64,000 nt of DNA from Clostridium sp. AM58-1XD (GTDB taxonomy: Bacteria > Bacillota > Clostridia > Lachnospirales > Lachnospiraceae), in the NCBI RefSeq assembly GCF_003464085.1, contig NZ_QSDR01000001.1, positions 124,001-188,000 on the forward strand, given 5' to 3'. The position numbers and the translations under genes were made by a program. This document shows positions 19,190 through 26,781 of the stretch, one piece after another; position 1 is the stretch's first letter; each line of letters starts with the position of its first letter. The notes below the pieces were generated by a model. It searched no databases. It was not told the DNA's origin and saw only the letters and a list, made by a program, of their open reading frames with translations.

Positions 19190-20842
19190 ATGGAGAGCAG
19201 AGAGAATTTGTATGATGTGGTAATCGTCGGTGCCGGTCCGGCCGGACTTTCATGCGCCATCTATATGGCCAGGGCGAAGTATCGCGTGCTTGTGCTGGAA
19301 AAAGAAAAGATCGGCGGACAGATTACAATTACGTCGGAAATTGTCAATTATCCAGGGGTGGAACGGACCAGCGGAAAAGAACTGACAGATAATATGAAAA
19401 TACAGGCGGAGAGTTTTGGCGCGGAATTTGCCGCCGCAGAAGTGCTGGATATGGAGCTGGAGAAGGACATCAAAGTGCTTCATACGACGAGCGGCGTGTA
19501 TAATGCCCTCGGCGTGGTGCTGGCAGTTGGAGCAAATCCGAGAAAGCTTGGCTTTAAAGGAGAAAAGGAATTTCAGGGACGCGGTGTTGCTTATTGCGCC
19601 ACATGCGACGGAGAATTCTTTTCAGGAATGGAAGTATTCGTGATCGGAGGTGGGTTTGCAGCCGTAGAAGAAGGTATATTCCTCACCAAATATGCGAGAA
19701 AGGTGAACATGATCGTCAGAGAAGAGGATTTTACCTGTGCAAAAACAGTGGCGGATCAGGTTGCCGCTCATGATAAGATCACCGTGAAATTTCACACGGA
19801 GATCAAGGAAGTCAAAGGGGACGGAATGGTATCCTTTGCCAGATTCGCCGACAATCAGACAGGGGAAGAGTGGACATATGAAGCGGGCGAAGACGGAGGA
19901 TTTGGAGTCTTCGTATTTGCAGGATATGTGCCGAATACGGCATGGATTCCCGCGGCGGTGAAAAAGAATGAGCAGGGCTACATCGTGACGGATGAGAGAC
20001 GGAAGACAAATCTGGACGGAGTATATGCCGCCGGAGACGTATGCGTGAAGGACCTGCGCCAGGTGGTTACGGCCGTTTCCGATGGAGCTACTGCCGCTAC
20101 ATCCCTGGAGAAATATGTATCGGAGCTTCATGAAAGGCTGGACCTGCCGGAATTTGAGGTGAAACGGGCGGCAGGTGCAGGAAAAAGCAGACCGCAGCAT
20201 AGAGAAGAGGCAGGCGTGGGCAGTGAGAGCGGCGGCTTTATAAGCGCAGAAATTAAGGGCCAGCTGGGAAGTGTATTCGAAAAATTCCAAAACAGGGTGA
20301 TTGTAAAGGCGTGGCTGGACGACGGTCCTGTTTCCGGTGAGATCGGAGGTTTCCTGGAAGAACTGGGCGGCCTTACGGAAAAGGTATCCTGTGTGCGCGC
20401 CGATAAACAAGAGGAACGAAACGGAAGGCTTCTGCCGTCCATGGAAATCTGCTATGAAGACGGAAGAAGCAGCGGAATCCAGTTTCACGGGGTTCCGGGC
20501 GGGCACGAATTCAATTCATTTATTATCGCGCTCTATAATGTAGCCGGGCCGGGACAGGATGTGGACGAGGATGCGAAAGCGCGTTTAGAAAGGCTGGACA
20601 GAGACGTCAACATCAAAATTATGGTATCCTTGTCCTGCACCATGTGCCCGGAAGCTGTCATGGCAGCTCAGAAGGCGGCCGCCGTGTCAGAACACGTCAC
20701 TGCGGAAATGATCGATCTTCAGCATTACCCTGAGCTGAAGAGCGCGTACCGGATTATGAGCGTGCCATGCATGGTAATCGATGATAAAGACGTGCATTTC
20801 GGCAAAAAGAATTTCAGTGAGGTAGTAAATATGATCGTCTGA
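19190..20842 (+). CDS. AhpF-like flavoprotein reductase with the AhpF N-terminal domain moved to the C-terminus
   Basis: Expected to pass electrons from NAD(P)H via FAD to AhpC. Residues 1-310 form a thioredoxin-reductase module: FAD loop GAGPAGL, redox pair CATCDGEFF, NAD(P)H loop GGGFAAVEEG, and the second FAD motif AAGDVCVKDLRQV. After a linker, residues 350-550 resemble the tandem thioredoxin-fold N-terminal domain of AhpF: GGHEFNSFIIAL lines up with its GHEFTSL segment, and LSCTMCPEAVMAA with its LSCHNCPDVVQAL. In AhpF this domain precedes the reductase, so the order here is reversed. AAGGAGG precedes the ATG. The redox role is inferred from ahpC adjacency; no frameshift is seen. Confidence 0.9.
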   Translation: MESRENLYDVVIVGAGPAGLSCAIYMARAKYRVLVLEKEKIGGQITITSEIVNYPGVERTSGKELTDNMKIQAESFGAEFAAAEVLDMELEKDIKVLHTTSGVYNALGVVLAVGANPRKLGFKGEKEFQGRGVAYCATCDGEFFSGMEVFVIGGGFAAVEEGIFLTKYARKVNMIVREEDFTCAKTVADQVAAHDKITVKFHTEIKEVKGDGMVSFARFADNQTGEEWTYEAGEDGGFGVFVFAGYVPNTAWIPAAVKKNEQGYIVTDERRKTNLDGVYAAGDVCVKDLRQVVTAVSDGATAATSLEKYVSELHERLDLPEFEVKRAAGAGKSRPQHREEAGVGSESGGFISAEIKGQLGSVFEKFQNRVIVKAWLDDGPVSGEIGGFLEELGGLTEKVSCVRADKQEERNGRLLPSMEICYEDGRSSGIQFHGVPGGHEFNSFIIALYNVAGPGQDVDEDAKARLERLDRDVNIKIMVSLSCTMCPEAVMAAQKAAAVSEHVTAEMIDLQHYPELKSAYRIMSVPCMVIDDKDVHFGKKNFSEVVNMIV

Positions 20843-20906
20843 TTATTACGGCGTGCTGCCACCTCGGAAACGCCGTAAAGCGTTCATTTATAGGTCCAGC
20901 AATTTT

Positions 20907-20955
20907 AAGGTTTTTCGGTCTGCACCAGATGGCAGACCGGGAAGCCTCTTTTTTA
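20907..20955 (+). terminator. Rho-independent terminator after the AhpF-like gene
   Basis: CGGTCTGC (20916-20923) / GCAGACCG (20932-20939) with AGG/CCT flanks, then CTTTTTTATTTAT. A second hairpin TTACGGCG/CGCCGTAA lies just upstream (about 20845-20878). Confidence 0.8.
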
Positions 20956-20976
20956 TTTATTGCAGAAAAATAACAG

Positions 20977-21005
20977 TTGACAAAAGCAGATCGTTTCCCT
21001 ATAAT
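20977..21005 (+). promoter_or_regulatory. Promoter of the TetR-MFS operon
   Basis: Consensus TTGACA (20977-20982), 17-base spacer, TATAAT (21000-21005). Confidence 0.85.
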
Positions 21006-21010
21006 ATGCT

Positions 21011-21032
21011 TATAGACGACGGTCGGTCTATA
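21011..21032 (+). promoter_or_regulatory. Probable TetR-family operator
   Basis: TATAGACGAC-G-GTCGGTCTATA is a near-perfect palindrome at the transcription start; the left arm lacks one C relative to the right arm (TATAGACCGAC expected). Its position implies autorepression by the gene that follows. Confidence 0.7.
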
Positions 21033-21051
21033 TAGAAAAGAGGTTGATCTT

Positions 21052-21687
21052 ATGAGAACCGTAAAGGAAGCGGAAGAGAGAAGAAACGAAATTCTGGACG
21101 CTGCAGAACGGCTTTTTACCCAAAAGGGTTACCAGAAATCTACGGTCGTGGATATCCTGAATGCAGTAGGAATTGCCAAAGGCACTTTTTATTATTATTT
21201 TAAGTCAAAAGAAGAAGTTATGGATGCGATGATTGAGCGGATTGTTCTGGAAGACGTAAGGAAGGCGGAGCAGATTGTAAAGGACAGCACATTGACGCCT
21301 GTACAGAAAATCTGTGGAATCATACAGGTGCAGCAGCCTGTGAACGGAGACAGGAAGGATCAGATGCTGGAGCAGTTTCACTGTCCGTGTAATGCGGAAA
21401 TTCATCAGAAGAGCATTGTTCAGTCCATTCTATGCCTATCTCCCATTCTGGCAGAGGCTGTGAGGCAGGGAATTGATGAAGGCATATTTCATACGGATTA
21501 CCCCCAGGAAGTGATGGAGATACTGATATCCTCCGGCCAGGTTCTGTTCGATCCGGCCGTGGTTTCGTGGGGGCCGGATGTTATGGCTGAAAAAATGGAA
21601 GCTTTTCTATCATCTATGGAAATCCTGCTTGGTGCGGAAAGGGGAAGCTTCGAATGTATGAGAGAACTGCTGGCAGCCAGGGAGTGA
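21052..21687 (+). CDS. TetR/AcrR family transcriptional regulator
   Basis: Repressor of 211 residues. The N-terminal helix-turn-helix is clear: RRNEILDAAERLF, STVVDILNAVGIAKGTFYYYF, KEEVMDAMI (residues 8-60). The C-terminal ligand domain is not assigned to a subfamily and contains an unusual HCPCN cysteine pair near residue 107. A palindromic operator overlaps its own transcription start, and the MFS gene downstream overlaps its 3' end, so it most likely represses itself and the transporter until a ligand is bound. Confidence 0.93.
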   Translation: MRTVKEAEERRNEILDAAERLFTQKGYQKSTVVDILNAVGIAKGTFYYYFKSKEEVMDAMIERIVLEDVRKAEQIVKDSTLTPVQKICGIIQVQQPVNGDRKDQMLEQFHCPCNAEIHQKSIVQSILCLSPILAEAVRQGIDEGIFHTDYPQEVMEILISSGQVLFDPAVVSWGPDVMAEKMEAFLSSMEILLGAERGSFECMRELLAARE

Positions 21688-22964
21688 GGATTCAGGAGAT
21701 CGATGCGAAAGGAATAAAAAGAAGTGGAATCGGAGAAAGGGGCGGAAAAAGAAGGAATTTCTGCCTGATGGTTGCTGGACAGATCGTTTCCATTCTGGGA
21801 TCATCCCTTCTGCGGTTTGCTCTTTCTCTTTACATTCTGGATATTACGGGTAGGGCGGATATCTATGCCGCTCTGTATGCCGTATCCAATATACCAATGC
21901 TGATCTCGCCCCTGGGCGGGGCGGTCGCCGACCGCTTCAACAGGAGAAATCTGATGGTGATTTTCGATTTCATGAGCAGCGCCTTCATTCTTGTTTACTA
22001 TATATTTTTATCAGGCGGCGGGATGTCCGTTCCTCTTACAGGTACGCTCATGATTCTGCTTTCAGCCATCAGTGCCATGTATATGCCTGCCGTCACATCC
22101 AGCATCCCGCTGCTGGTGGATGAAAACAGGCTGGAAGCGGCCAACGGAGCGGTCAACGGAGTGCAGGCTCTTTCCAATGTAGCAGCACCTGTAATCGGAG
22201 GCGTTTTATACGGGATAGTCGGTGTAAAGACGCTGGTTCTTATCAGCGGTATATCATTTTTCTGTTCAGCTGTATTAGAACTGTTCATCCATATACCGTT
22301 TATCAGAAGAGAGTGGACGGATCACGTGGTTTTGTCCATAGTGAAGGATTTGAAGGCCGGATTTATGTATGCTGTAAAGAAACCGCTCGTCATGCGCTCC
22401 GTTATACTTGCAGCCCTGCTCAATATGATCCTGACGCCGCTCTTTGTGGTAGGAGCGCCGGTAATTCTGAAAGTAGCGATGAACAGCACGGACGCTATGT
22501 ACGGAGCGGGAATGGGGGCGATTAATTTCGCTACAATTTTAGGAGCCCTGCTCGTGGGGATTGCGGCAAAAAAGATGGAGATGAGAACACTGCACAGCTG
22601 GATCGCGGGCATTGCAGTTCTCATCCTGCCGATTGCCCTGTCAGTCTCGCCGTCAGCGGCCGGTTCGGGAATGTATATCGGATACATTCTTTTCCTGAGC
22701 TGTTCCATTCCGATTGCCATGGCTATGACTGCGATTTCTATTTTTGTACTGACAAAAATACAGAAAGAAACGCCGGATGATTACCTGGGTAAAGTCATGG
22801 CGATTACCATGGCCGTTTCCCAATGCGCCGCACCGGCCGGACAGCTGGTCTATGGATTTGTGTTTGAAAAATTTCGCTCGGTCCTCTATGCTCCGATCCT
22901 GATTATATGTGCCGCCATGATTCTCCTTTCCTTTCTGGCGAAGAGGATGATGAGGCATATCTGA
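21654..22964 (+). CDS. MFS transporter, probable drug efflux (DHA3 type)
   Basis: Major facilitator with about 12 hydrophobic segments and the loop motif GGAVADRFNRRNLM between helices 2 and 3. Overall pattern (SILGSSLLRFALSLYILDITG start, NGAVNGVQALSNVAAPVIGG) resembles the DHA3/macrolide-efflux branch. The 436-residue reading uses ATG 21654 inside the regulator gene, with AAGGGGAAG upstream; GTG 21684 overlapping the tetR stop is an alternative that would drop ten residues. The substrate is unknown; regulation by the adjacent TetR protein is inferred from overlap and operator. Confidence 0.9.
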   Translation: MYERTAGSQGVRIQEIDAKGIKRSGIGERGGKRRNFCLMVAGQIVSILGSSLLRFALSLYILDITGRADIYAALYAVSNIPMLISPLGGAVADRFNRRNLMVIFDFMSSAFILVYYIFLSGGGMSVPLTGTLMILLSAISAMYMPAVTSSIPLLVDENRLEAANGAVNGVQALSNVAAPVIGGVLYGIVGVKTLVLISGISFFCSAVLELFIHIPFIRREWTDHVVLSIVKDLKAGFMYAVKKPLVMRSVILAALLNMILTPLFVVGAPVILKVAMNSTDAMYGAGMGAINFATILGALLVGIAAKKMEMRTLHSWIAGIAVLILPIALSVSPSAAGSGMYIGYILFLSCSIPIAMAMTAISIFVLTKIQKETPDDYLGKVMAITMAVSQCAAPAGQLVYGFVFEKFRSVLYAPILIICAAMILLSFLAKRMMRHI

Positions 22965-23021
22965 AAAGTCTAGTTGCATTTCCAACGAAAGAGAGATATA
23001 ATCGAGCAAACTATTATACAA

Positions 23022-23135
23022 GGCAGAGTAAGCCGTTGTGAGTTATGTGCCGGTGAGACGGGGAGTTGTTCACCGGACGTAGTGTGGTCCGCCATAGGAG
23101 GATCATGCGCTGTGCAGCGGCTGCATCCCGCTGCC
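23022..23135 (+). promoter_or_regulatory. Tetrahydrofolate (THF) riboswitch
   Basis: Aptamer closed by P1 GGCAG (23022-23026) / CTGCC (23131-23135). Conserved parts of the THF class are in place: AGTA after P1, P2 AGCCG/CGGCT, P3 CCGGTGA/TCACCGG with the GGGGAGTTGT loop where the class has GGGATGTCGT, ACGTAG where the class has ACGAAG, and GCATCCCG just before the 3' P1 strand. The next gene encodes a folate-type ECF transporter subunit, the classic target. Confidence 0.9.
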
Positions 23136-23187
23136 ACATAAAATTATGAAGACTTCTTTTATGTGGCAATGCCATTCATGAAAGGAG
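23133..23187 (+). promoter_or_regulatory. Expression platform of the THF riboswitch (translational)
   Basis: Two exclusive helices are visible. ON: GCCACATAAAA (23133-23143) / TTTTATGTGGC (23157-23167), 11 bp, sharing three bases with the P1 3' strand. OFF: CTTCTTTTATG (23153-23163) pairs with CATGAAAGGAG (23177-23187), 11 bp with two G-U pairs, hiding the ribosome site. There is no T-run, so control of translation is inferred. Confidence 0.7.
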
Positions 23188-23195
23188 TTTTTATT

Positions 23196-23711
23196 ATGAA
23201 AACAAAAAAGTTGGTTTTGAATGCGCTGTTTATCGCCATGTATGTTATGCTCAGCTATGTTTCGCTGAACCTGGCAAATATGAAAATTACTCTCTCCGGC
23301 CTTCCGATCATCATAGGAGGCCTGCTTTTCGGCCCTGTATCCGGCATGGAGATCGGCCTTCTGGGAAGCTTTCTGGACCAGTTTCTGCGATATGGAGTTA
23401 CGGCTACGACTCTGCTGTGGATCCTCCCGGCCGGTGTAAGAGGGCTTATGATCGGCGCATATGCCCGCCATTACAGTTACCGGCTGAATAACGGACAGAC
23501 GGTGTTTATCATCCTGTTCAGCGCATTGGTTGTGACGGCCATGAATACGGCAGCCATGTACATTGACAGCAAGCTGTACGGGTATTACTCCTGGGTGTAT
23601 GTGTTTGGTTCTCTGACCCTGCGGTATGTGACGGCTGCGGTCACGTCCGTTGTGTACCTTCTGATTATCACGCCTCTTCTGAAGCACCTCCGGCTGTATC
23701 TGAACCATTAA
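23196..23711 (+). CDS. folT: ECF transporter S component, folate type
   Basis: Substrate-binding membrane subunit of an energy-coupling-factor vitamin importer; it needs shared EcfA/EcfA'/EcfT subunits, which are not in this window. The 171-residue product has about six hydrophobic segments and the FolT-like beginning KLVLNALFIAMYVMLSY followed by SGLPIIIGGLLFGPVSGMEIGLLGSFLDQ. GAAAGGAG precedes ATG 23196. The THF riboswitch directly upstream independently supports folate as substrate and predicts shut-off when reduced folates are abundant. Confidence 0.92.
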   Translation: MKTKKLVLNALFIAMYVMLSYVSLNLANMKITLSGLPIIIGGLLFGPVSGMEIGLLGSFLDQFLRYGVTATTLLWILPAGVRGLMIGAYARHYSYRLNNGQTVFIILFSALVVTAMNTAAMYIDSKLYGYYSWVYVFGSLTLRYVTAAVTSVVYLLIITPLLKHLRLYLNH

Positions 23712-23789
23712 GCAGAATTTCAGACTTTCCTTTTCAGAGATTATGTGTTACAATATCATCGCTTAAAATACATAAAAGGGGGCCATATC

Positions 23790-24113
23790 ATGGCAGATAC
23801 ATTGGAATTGCGTGAAGGTGAGAGCGTTGAGAAGGAGATAAAAGGCGATTACTGGGAAAAGTCATTCTGTTTTTACAGCCAGAAGACAGGAAAATACTGG
23901 TTTACAAATGAGAGAATCATTTTTCGCGGCGGTTTTATAGCAGCAGTGGACATTCCATATACTGATATAGAGTCTGTAAAGGCCTGCAATGTAGGGCCGC
24001 TGATTCCATTTCTTCCAACAGGCGTAAAGGTGTCAACAAAAGACGGAAAAACTTATAAGCTGTCGGTTTTGAAGCGGAAAGAGATTATCGCATTCATCGA
24101 ATCCAAGATGTAA
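23790..24113 (+). CDS. PH-domain-like protein
   Basis: A 107-residue soluble protein with the beta-rich pattern of bacterial pleckstrin-homology domains: LELREGESVEKEIKGDYW, GKYWFTNERIIFRGG, VDIPYTDIESVKAC, KVSTKDGKTYKLSVLKRKEIIAFI. AAAAGGGGG precedes the ATG. No enzyme motif, signal peptide or membrane helix is seen. It lies between folT and a lysozyme gene with its own terminator, so it is probably a single-gene unit. Role unknown; related proteins are thought to act as membrane- or protein-binding adaptors. Confidence 0.85.
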   Translation: MADTLELREGESVEKEIKGDYWEKSFCFYSQKTGKYWFTNERIIFRGGFIAAVDIPYTDIESVKACNVGPLIPFLPTGVKVSTKDGKTYKLSVLKRKEIIAFIESKM

Positions 24114-24136
24114 ATGAAATCGCAGCACGCGGCATA

Positions 24137-24183
24137 CAAAACGCTTTAGCGGGGAGCATTTCCCGCTGAAGCCGTTTTGCTGT
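24137..24183 (+). terminator. Rho-independent terminator after the PH-domain gene
   Basis: CAAAACGCTTTAGCGGG pairs with CCCGCTGAAGCCGTTTTG, loop GAGCATTT. The T-run is inside the distal arm rather than after it. Confidence 0.55.
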
Positions 24184-24403
24184 ATAGAAGGAAACAACAG
24201 GCAGCTGCAGCAGGTATGGGCGGGAACAGCCCGGCAGGGATATGGCTGTAATAAAAGGTTTATATAATTGTCAGGATTTAGATATTGACTTACACCGGGG
24301 GGAGTCTGTTAAACTGTAACTGACGGTTATTTATGAGAAGATATAGATAAAGAGGACAGGATTTCAGAGGATACGATTTAAGAGAAAGGAATGACAGGGG
24401 ATT

Positions 24404-26227
24404 ATGAAATACGTGAGAAGAATTGCGGCCTGCGCATTGGCGGGGCTGATCGGGATATCTGCGTGTGCGTTTCCGGCAACCGCTTATGCACAGGAGTGGG
24501 AAAAAGTAGGAGGCAGCTACCAGATGGCGGACGGAACGGTCATTTCCAGAGCGATTGCCAGAGGAATTGATGTGTCCCACTGGCAGCAGGAGATTGACTG
24601 GAAACGGGTGGCGGCCGACGACGTTTCTTTTGTCATGCTGGGAACGAGATACAAGGGGGATGTGGACCCACGCTTCAGGAACAATGCAGAAGCGGCTCAC
24701 AGGGAAGGCATCAAGCTGGGGGCATATATTTATTCCTACGCCACATCGGTGGAGATGGCGGAAGCGGAAGCCGACTTTATTTTGAATCTGATCAAGGATT
24801 ATCCGATCTCCTATCCGGTAGCTTTTGACGCAGAAGATGCGGGTACGCTCGGAACGCTGAGTCCGTCTCAGGTCAGTGAGGTTATCAATGCATTCTGCCG
24901 GAAGATTGAAGCGGCCGGCTATCATCCGATGGTGTATGCAAATGAATACTGGCTGAAGAATAAAATCGATTTATCAGCAATTGATTATGATATATGGGTT
25001 GCCAGATATAATATCATGCATACATTTGGAGATCCTTCTATGTGGCAGGCTACCAGTACCGGTTCTATTGAAGGAATTAACGGAAACGTGGACATTGACT
25101 TTCTGTACAAGGATTTTTCAGAGGTAATCCCTGCAGATACCTGGAGAACCATAGGCAAAAGCACCTATTATTATAAAGACTATCAGATGCAGAAATCTGC
25201 ATGGATCGATGACGGAGACGGATGGTATTATATGAATGCCGAGGGGAATCCATCCAGGGGCTGGACGACTTTCCCGGAAGGAACGTACTATCTGGATGAG
25301 AACTCCGGAAAAATGGCGACAGGCTGGAAGCAGTTTGACGGCAGCTGGTATTACTTCAAACCGTCAGGGGCCATGGCGACAGGCTGGAGAGACGTGGACA
25401 ATGCATGGTATTATCTGGATGGTGAAGGCCGTATGCAGACAGGATGGAAAGAAATTCAGGGTGAGACCTATTACCTGGAGCCGTCAGGCACCATGGCCTC
25501 CGGCTGGAAAGAACTGGATGGCAGCCGATACTATTTCAAACCGTCGGGAGCCATGGCGACAGGCTGGAGAGACGTGGACAATACGTGGTACTACTTAGAT
25601 CGGGAAGGCCGCATGCAGACAGGCTGGCAGGACATTAACGGAACGTGGTATTACATGAACGCGGACGGTAAGATGCAGACAGGCTGGCAGGACATCGGCG
25701 GGTCCAGATATTATCTGGGAACGTCAGGAGCCATGGCGGCAGGCTGGCAGGAGATTGACGGAAAGAAATATTACTTCCGGCCGTCGGGAGCGATGGTTAC
25801 GGACTGGAAACAGATCGACGGTTCCTGGTATTATCTGAACAGCAGCGGTGAGCTGCAGACGGGCTGGCAGGACATTAACGGAACGTGGTATTACATGAAC
25901 GCAGACGGTAAGATGCAGACAGGCTGGCAGGACATCGGCGGATCCAGGTATTATCTGAGCGAATCAGGAGCCATGGTTACAGGCTGGCAGGAAATCAGCG
26001 GCAGCCGGTATTATTTCAGCGGAAGCGGGGCACTTGCGGTCAATACGGTTCTGGAACTGGACGGCGTAAAATATCAGGCGGGAGCCGACGGCGTCTGCAA
26101 GCAGATGGAAGAAGCAGGACAGGCAGGAGAAGGTCAGGATGGATCAGATCAGACAGGAGCAGACCAGACGGGATCCGGTCAGACCGGCAGTACACCTTCG
26201 CAGGCAAAGGGACCTGGAGAGCCATAA
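24404..26227 (+). CDS. Secreted GH25 lysozyme with cell-wall-binding repeats
   Basis: Cleaves peptidoglycan glycan strands (muramidase). A signal peptide (residues 1-29, cut after AYA) precedes a glycoside hydrolase 25 domain (about 50-240) starting GIDVSHWQQEIDW and including the catalytic-strand segment AFDAEDA. From about residue 250 to 570 there are roughly fifteen 20-residue aromatic repeats of the choline/cell-wall-binding type (GWxxxxGxWYYxxxxGxMxT). The tail is Gly/Gln/Thr-rich and disordered. Several repeats are nearly identical at DNA level. No LPXTG motif, so attachment should be noncovalent through the repeats. Confidence 0.95.
   Translation: MKYVRRIAACALAGLIGISACAFPATAYAQEWEKVGGSYQMADGTVISRAIARGIDVSHWQQEIDWKRVAADDVSFVMLGTRYKGDVDPRFRNNAEAAHREGIKLGAYIYSYATSVEMAEAEADFILNLIKDYPISYPVAFDAEDAGTLGTLSPSQVSEVINAFCRKIEAAGYHPMVYANEYWLKNKIDLSAIDYDIWVARYNIMHTFGDPSMWQATSTGSIEGINGNVDIDFLYKDFSEVIPADTWRTIGKSTYYYKDYQMQKSAWIDDGDGWYYMNAEGNPSRGWTTFPEGTYYLDENSGKMATGWKQFDGSWYYFKPSGAMATGWRDVDNAWYYLDGEGRMQTGWKEIQGETYYLEPSGTMASGWKELDGSRYYFKPSGAMATGWRDVDNTWYYLDREGRMQTGWQDINGTWYYMNADGKMQTGWQDIGGSRYYLGTSGAMAAGWQEIDGKKYYFRPSGAMVTDWKQIDGSWYYLNSSGELQTGWQDINGTWYYMNADGKMQTGWQDIGGSRYYLSESGAMVTGWQEISGSRYYFSGSGALAVNTVLELDGVKYQAGADGVCKQMEEAGQAGEGQDGSDQTGADQTGSGQTGSTPSQAKGPGEP
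25600..25960 (+). repeat. Near-identical duplicated block inside the GH25 repeats
   Basis: The segment beginning GACATTAACGGAACGTGGTA at about 25630 recurs at about 25870, 240 bp downstream, and the two copies stay almost identical for about 85 bases (through GACATCGGCGG). Shorter copies of CCATGGCGACAGGCTGGAGA lie at about 25370 and 25550. Confidence 0.75.
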
Positions 26228-26249
26228 ACTACAGACAAAGGGAGTCGTG

Positions 26250-26346
26250 AAAGTCACATAAAATATGCCCTCGATATCAGATTGTGTTCCAAGGCAAAAA
26301 CCTGGGGAACTGCAAGCTGATATCGAGGGCATTTTCTTTGACTTTT
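26250..26346 (+). repeat. Long palindrome related to the intergenic repeat family (copy F)
   Basis: AAAGTCACATAAAATATGCCCTCGATATCAG region (two arms around a 40-base centre) pairs with CTGATATCGAGGGCATTTTC and TTGACTTTTT. The inner GATATCAGATTGTGTTCCAAGGC resembles the core of copies A-D, but the ends differ. It probably also terminates the lysozyme transcript, being followed by a T-rich tract. Confidence 0.6.
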
Positions 26347-26548
26347 TCTGGAATTCTCATTTCATTTTATAATTGAGGCCCTTTTGTCTGTGAAAATTTG
26401 TATTGATGAAAGAAAAAATTTATATAAAATGTATTTAGTAATTATATTCATAATTATAATAGATTTCTGCGATATTGTATGTAAAAAATGATATGGATTG
26501 TCATTTTGCCAAGAAAAAGTACGAAGGATAAAAAAACTCTATGAAATA
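26347..26548. other. AT-rich intergenic segment upstream of xfp
   Basis: No gene is seen in the 554 bases between the lysozyme gene and xfp. This part is clearly richer in A and T than the surroundings (many TTTATA/AATTAT stretches). It lies between palindrome F and the xfp promoter. Confidence 0.55.
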
Positions 26549-26554
26549 TTGACA

Positions 26555-26604
26555 TTGACGTTATTTTAACAATGTTTTATACTCGTATCGTTAATAAAAT
26601 AACG
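26555..26604 (+). promoter_or_regulatory. xfp promoter flanked by a perfect inverted repeat
   Basis: TTGACG (26555-26560), 17-base spacer, TATACT (26578-26583). The 10-bp repeat CGTTATTTTA (26559-26568) / TAAAATAACG (26595-26604) overlaps the -35 end and the start-site region, as expected for a repressor operator or a leader hairpin. TTAACAA within the spacer resembles a Rex half-site. Confidence 0.65.
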
Positions 26605-26623
26605 GGAAATGATATGGATAAGG

Positions 26624-26742
26624 CAGGATGTTGAAAAAAAGCAATATAGCGCTGCCATCAACACCAGATGGAGTGACTTGGCTGCCGCCTGGAACGGAAT
26701 CTGATATTGTGACAGGGCAGACACGACTTTTGCAACACCCTC
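26624..26742 (+). repeat. Palindromic intergenic repeat, copy C (in the xfp 5' leader)
   Basis: AGGATGTTGAAAAAAAGC at the left end and CGACTTTTGCAACACCCTC at the right end; the centre GAGTGACTTGGCTGCCGCCTGG matches copy B. The inner palindrome is partly decayed (ACACCAGAT / ATCTGATATTGTG). Same orientation as B. Confidence 0.8.
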
Positions 26743-26781
26743 AGCGAATGGCCTTATCTGAACAACTAAAGGAGGACATGA

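Noticed and set aside
25200..26040. Array of 60-base repeats in the lysozyme region
   Set aside because: They are coding repeats of the cell-wall-binding domain, not a CRISPR or satellite.
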